Part shown: piece by piece, positions 59,801 to 64,000 of the stretch
How positions within the stretch are numbered: the stretch's first letter is position 1
Layout of the letters: each line of letters opens with the position of its first letter
Origin: Synechococcus sp. WH 7803
GTDB taxonomy: Bacteria > Cyanobacteriota > Cyanobacteriia > PCC-6307 > Cyanobiaceae
Direction of reading: 5' to 3'
Length of the DNA: 64,000 nt
Assembly (NCBI GenBank): GCA_000063505.1
Contig: CT971583.1
Coordinates: 775,918 to 839,917, forward strand
The notes under the pieces: model-generated
What the model was told of the DNA's origin: nothing
What the model saw: only the letters and a program-made list of their open reading frames with translations
Databases searched by the model: none
Position numbers and translations under genes: made by a program

Positions 59801-60650
59801 GCTGGTATTCGGTGAATCCTTCTGTGGTGCCATTGGCCTGATCAATGGCACCGGTGTAAATGAATGCTGATGTGTCGGTTGGGGGAAAGTCTCCATTGCT
59901 GTTGTAGGAGCCAACCAAGCGAATGGTGCTGGCATCGAGTTGCTCCGGGCCGTAGCAACTGGTGAGAGCACTGCTGCTACCTCCGAATGCCGTCGCGGCA
60001 TTCACCGTGAACCACTCACCGCTGCCGTCTGCAGCACCAAGGCTGACCAGGCCAACGACTTGGGAAGCGTCGCCTTCGGTGCCAGTGCCACAGAGGATGT
60101 ATGGATCGGACGCGTTGCTGGCGGAGCGGATGCCCTGGATCGCGGAAATGGCGTAACCCCCTTCTTCCGAGAGGTCATTCCATGAGGTGCTGTCGCCTGG
60201 CGTGGTGCTGCCGATCAGGTTGCCTGCGGAGCTAGCAGTGATCGTGATGCCATTGCCGTTGTTGGCACTTGCATTCTGTCCATCGAGATCTACGCCGATG
60301 TAGTTGTTTTGAACCGTGTTGTTTGAACTTTCGAGTGTCAGGCCTGCTCCAGATGCGCCGACCAGCGACAGGCCGATCAGCGATGAGCCGTCACTTCCTG
60401 CAGCAAAGGTGATTCCTTGATTTTCCGCGAAATCAATCTGAATGCTCGGTGCTGTCTGCCCCGGTGGCAGAGCATTGATGCTTAACGGAGACGTTATATC
60501 GGGAAGCGCATTTGACAACGAAATCACGCCACTAAGTTCTGGCGAGAAAGTGATGGTGTCGAAATCATTGCTCGCATTTGACAGCTCAATGGCTTCCCGC
60601 AGACTTCCTTGGCCACTGCTGTTGAGGTTCGTGACAGTGAAATTGCTCAT
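56859..60650 (-). CDS. Giant right-handed beta-helix protein with inserted domain and DUF4114-like end
   Basis: 1263 residues, no signal peptide. The N-terminus FTVTNLNSSGQGSLREAIEL is the CSLREA-type start of surface beta-helix proteins. Parallel beta-helix repeats (NNTVQNNYIGVDLDG, then NVISGNGGNGI and many GNGVLI-type units) run over about 85-151 and 503-905. A separate ~350-residue region with two Cys (about 152-500) interrupts them. The C-terminal ~110 residues end in EDLLTSGVSDQDFNDLII, DUF4114-like. Probably a secreted or surface protein exported by a C-terminal signal (inference). AT-richer coding. Confidence 0.85.
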   Translation of the reverse strand: MSNFTVTNLNSSGQGSLREAIELSNASNDFDTITFSPELSGVISLSNALPDITSPLSINALPPGQTAPSIQIDFAENQGITFAAGSDGSSLIGLSLVGASGAGLTLESSNNTVQNNYIGVDLDGQNASANNGNGITITASSAGNLIGSTTPGDSTSWNDLSEEGGYAISAIQGIRSASNASDPYILCGTGTEGDASQVVGLVSLGAADGSGEWFTVNAATAFGGSSSALTSCYGPEQLDASTIRLVGSYNSNGDFPPTDTSAFIYTGAIDQANGTTEGFTEYQHPGATWTFFHSTQEGLVVGNWDNTDTIPDTNRPIIGTGKAIIYEVSSGLSIADIAYPGSKSTTAYGIAKVNDDLFAITGSYSLDGEPDGVAHGYLVYYRRSDNSFSEWTSWDVNDVDLGNIASHADGISYNSTDNTFTLATWAIDAATGLALTGQLMTVQRTDDGGFGERLWTEVNYNNQPGGTTVPTSVAGDVMTGEYEASDGSVTTWSSETSFFVDPSNVISGNGGNGIAILGSSTAFETNNTIAQNRIGTSADGSTALANGENGILINASNRNQIGGTLSGGNNPTKEDTTPPPLGNLISGNTGNGVLIRDGADGNSLSGNFIGTTATGNSKLGNGADGVAILNADNNRLLGCQFESSPFIYYNVVSGNEGNGVRITNSDNSTIHANFFGLAANNLDSLGNGLNGALIEGDSNNTQYGGVIPLGNVNSGNSLNGIEVKDTASGFITFNTFAGTTAFGGIAPNQRNGMLFTSTGGDNTIRTNVIGGNIENGIHITGSAVDITVDPNIIGLNTAGNSATYTYPSGETVSFANGLDGIRVDGNAENISIAGTYRSVIPQNTISNNNGYGINVRGNANQVQIANTAVGTGSLTEKVEEQFGNAQGGIFVGGNSNNITLGDSPVTDNLLIANNSGSGLTIEGRLNNQLSNTVLRNNDEYGLSFLGLNQAEAEQQINQGITYAGNAFGTIEVAPGWANLSLRQEVDASSFSVAADTEISLLRQDTSDQIVNFRLRNQSSGTVLSLTQLDAASNQSLNLEKILENTWSQSEGVALGGRQITALARGTWIPEAINQDNEILALDNLSLAGASATATFSGGIQAVYSVGGTGVLATAAANPVATVTATIRRLSDYDNGIAIYESDALTGAVNGLLPGADGYLEAALGNAKQAGRVFSASQLPGYNQTGTIDFSVSTENNYGFLILVDGDESTLYSSYAAANPGQSIQFTSFTTPGGGLTIGAEDLLTSGVSDQDFNDLIISVPPVI

Positions 60651-60900
60651 GGAATGCCTAGGGTCGCTTGTCTAAGTTAAGGCTTACACTTGAAGTCCTT
60701 TATGGCTGTTTCGTACATGCCCATTGGTATTCTGCCGTGAACGATTGCTGTTGCTTTAAAATTAAGTTATTCTTAATTTGTGAATTCCATTTGTGTTCAA
60801 TTAGATGCTGAGTAAGAACCGTTTAGGTTGGGTCGCTTGCTGTTGAGCGGTGATGCCGTGGATGTGCGCTCTACATTTTCTGAATGGATTGGGAGAGCTG
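60651..60900. other. AT-rich intergenic region with an inverted repeat
   Basis: 250 bp, the most AT-rich non-coding stretch seen. AAATTAAG (60759-60766) and its exact complement CTTAATTT (60772-60779) flank TTATT, 109 bp upstream of the giant beta-helix gene. It may be an operator or a promoter-distal hairpin. No gene seen. Confidence 0.4.
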
Positions 60901-61101
60901 ATGGAGGAATGGACTGATGGCTTCATCACGGCTGCCCAGCAGGAGCTCACGGCGATGGTGAAGGACTGGCAGTACGACTACGGCGCCTCAGATGAGCAGT
61001 GTGTCGCCATGCTCCTGTGGAAAGTGCTGCGGCTGAAGCCAGATCTCAAGCTCGACCTCGATGCACTGAAGCGATCGCAGCAGCTCAGCGATCAAGCTTG
61101 A
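60901..61101 (+). CDS. Small conserved hypothetical protein, 66 aa
   Basis: ATG 60901 with GGGAG 5 bp upstream, preferred over ATG 60850. MEEWTDGFITAAQQELTAMV, then a helical middle with WQYDYGASDEQCVAMLLWKV. The end overlaps the facing esterase by 17 bp. Function unknown. Confidence 0.65.
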   Translation: MEEWTDGFITAAQQELTAMVKDWQYDYGASDEQCVAMLLWKVLRLKPDLKLDLDALKRSQQLSDQA

Positions 61102-61963
61102 GCCCGAGGGCTGAGGCGTGATGGCGCAGGTGGGTGTCGATCACACTGGCCACAAAGAAATAGCTGTGGTCATACCCCTCATGCACAGTGAGCGTGAGCG
61201 GCTGGCCGCAGCGCTCGGCCGCTGCCTTGAGGTCGTTGGGGCGCAGCTGTTCTGTCAGAAAAGGATCGGCGGAGCCGACATCCACGAGCAGGCCGTCGTT
61301 CCGGCGATGACCATCCTCGAGCAGGGCCACGCCATCCCAGGCCCGCCAGCGGGCCTGGGCCTCGGCGCTGTTTCCGAGGAAATGGCTGAAGGCCTTCTGC
61401 CCCCAGGGGCAGGCGCTGGGATGGCAGATCGGTGCCACCGCCGAAACCGAGCGGAAGCGCTGCGGGTGACGCAAGCCCAGGACCAGGGCCCCATGGCCGC
61501 CCATGGAGTGACCAGCCAGGCCCAGGCGGTTGGGGTCCAGGGGCAAGGCTGCGCTGAGCCGGGCCGGGAGCTCCTCCACTACATAGCTGGCCATGCGGTA
61601 GTGCTGCTGCCATGGCTCCTGTTCGGCATCCAGGTAGAAGCCGGCGCCATGGCCGAAATCCCAGTGTCCCTCTGGATCACTGGGCACCGCATCGCCACGG
61701 GGGCTGGTGTCGGGCATCACCAGGGCCAGCCCGAGCGCGGAGGCCAGTCGCTGGGCGCCCGCCTTCTGCACCGCGTTTTCATCGCTGCAGGTGAGACCTG
61801 ACAGCCAGATCAGGGCGGGCAGGGCAGCAGCACGCGACGCTGCGCTGAGCGCGGCGGGGGGCAGATACACACTCACCGTGGTGTCGCTGTGCAGCGTTTC
61901 GGCGTGCAGTCGGTAACGCCGCTGTTCTCCGTTGAAGCAGCGGTGGGTGCTGATCAGTTCCAT
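61085..61963 (-). CDS. fghA: S-formylglutathione hydrolase
   Basis: 292 residues from ATG 61963. The nucleophile is Ser in LGLAGHSMGGHGAL. YLPP, GLTCSDENAVQKAGAQRLA and a late HEGYDHSYFF (His) are the esterase D/FGH hallmarks. It hydrolyses S-formylglutathione to formate and glutathione. Lies 23 bp after frmA on the same strand, so both steps of formaldehyde detoxification are in one operon. Confidence 0.95.
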   Translation of the reverse strand: MELISTHRCFNGEQRRYRLHAETLHSDTTVSVYLPPAALSAASRAAALPALIWLSGLTCSDENAVQKAGAQRLASALGLALVMPDTSPRGDAVPSDPEGHWDFGHGAGFYLDAEQEPWQQHYRMASYVVEELPARLSAALPLDPNRLGLAGHSMGGHGALVLGLRHPQRFRSVSAVAPICHPSACPWGQKAFSHFLGNSAEAQARWRAWDGVALLEDGHRRNDGLLVDVGSADPFLTEQLRPNDLKAAAERCGQPLTLTVHEGYDHSYFFVASVIDTHLRHHASALGLKLDR

Positions 61964-61986
61964 GGCGACTGGATGGGTCGGGACCT

Positions 61987-63609
<1,623 letters not shown>

Positions 63610-63641
63610 GTGCTGATGTGGCGAGCCAATCGGGTTCCGCT

Positions 63642-64000
63642 TCAGCAGCTTTCGCCATTGATGTTGTACGACTGAATCTTGAAGTAGAGCGGGTCTGATT
63701 CCATCCCGGGGATGATGTATTTGATGCGTTGTCTCCCCAGGTTGAGAATGGCTTGAAGCCGGCTGTTCTGAATCAATTCCAGATTGATCGACTGTGTGGA
63801 GCGGCGTGTCTCACGGAAGATGAATGGATCCGGGTCGTTGACGCCCATGGTCATTTCCCAAACCCCTGGGCTGATCACCTGAAAGCGCCGTTCCCAGTTG
63901 GCCACGCAGGTCACATCGCGCACGTTGCCGATGCGCGGTCCACGCATCTGGGCCAGTGCTGAGGTGCCGCCCAAAGTGATGCCCAGCCCGACGCCGAGTG
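63642..64000 (-). CDS. Exported protein of unknown function, N-terminus off the right edge
   Basis: At least 119 residues of the C-terminal part. The first visible residues (LGVGLGITLGGTSALAQM) look like the end of a signal peptide cleaved after ALA. The mature part is beta-rich with two Cys (VTCVANW, GESC) and GRQRIKYIIPGMESDPLYFK near the end. No family recognised. Convergent with the lipoprotein gene. Confidence 0.6.
   Translation of the reverse strand, partial: LGVGLGITLGGTSALAQMRGPRIGNVRDVTCVANWERRFQVISPGVWEMTMGVNDPDPFIFRETRRSTQSINLELIQNSRLQAILNLGRQRIKYIIPGMESDPLYFKIQSYNINGESC

Overview
The window reads as GC-rich chromosomal DNA of a marine picocyanobacterium of the Synechococcus type. 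The evidence is a psbA gene for the photosystem II D1 protein, two high-light-inducible (Hli) proteins, a pheophorbide-oxygenase-like Rieske enzyme, a bacterial metallothionein, and many small families typical of marine Synechococcus/Prochlorococcus (DUF1651, DUF3303, DUF1499, TIGR02450). Genes are packed tightly, often with ATGA or TGATG stop/start overlaps. I see no tRNA, rRNA, CRISPR array, transposase or integrase.

Layout. 0-10.5 kb: a truncated NAD-type GAPDH diverges from psbA (high-light D1 form, Glu130). A HIT protein, katG, a DUF1993 protein, a PfkB-type kinase, an Hli protein, endonuclease III, a rhomboid protease and a SIMPL protein follow. The content suggests light, oxidative-damage and repair functions. 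10.5-25 kb: housekeeping and redox genes, including a CrtI-like FAD enzyme, a methyltransferase, a renalase-like flavoenzyme, a bestrophin, the Rieske oxygenase with a cupin, a zinc ADH, a peroxiredoxin-like protein, a PPOX flavoprotein, a GST with a CPYC motif and a HIBADH-family dehydrogenase. 25-32.8 kb: a second Hli, DoxX and an SRAP protein. Here a five-gene operon (two secreted proteins, LMW phosphatase, micro-membrane protein, WbuC cupin) diverges from an SPFH-protein operon with two coupled membrane proteins.

32.8-45 kb: a GH57-like protein, a His-rich exported protein, a 57-residue metallothionein, an acyl-CoA-dehydrogenase-like protein coupled to YjbQ, PhzF, an SDR, a C-terminal J-domain protein, a hydrolase with no conventional start codon, and several micro-proteins of under 60 residues. 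45-51.4 kb: gamma-glutamyltransferase diverges from a same-strand trio of FAD oxidoreductase, SDR and a pyruvate/indolepyruvate-type decarboxylase with the full PDC catalytic residue set. 51.4-60.9 kb: a visibly AT-richer stretch with two giant putatively secreted proteins, one DUF1254/DUF1214-based and one beta-helix, sharing a DUF4114-like C-terminus. They flank an iron-containing ADH. 61-64 kb: a glutathione-dependent formaldehyde detoxification pair (FrmA, FghA), a lipoprotein and a protein cut by the right edge.

The strongest candidates for something undescribed are the two giant proteins with a shared C-terminal module, the 350-residue insertion inside the beta-helix protein, the PDC plus Fe-ADH combination around them, and several translationally coupled micro-proteins. 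All product names rest on motif recognition by eye; no database search was run.
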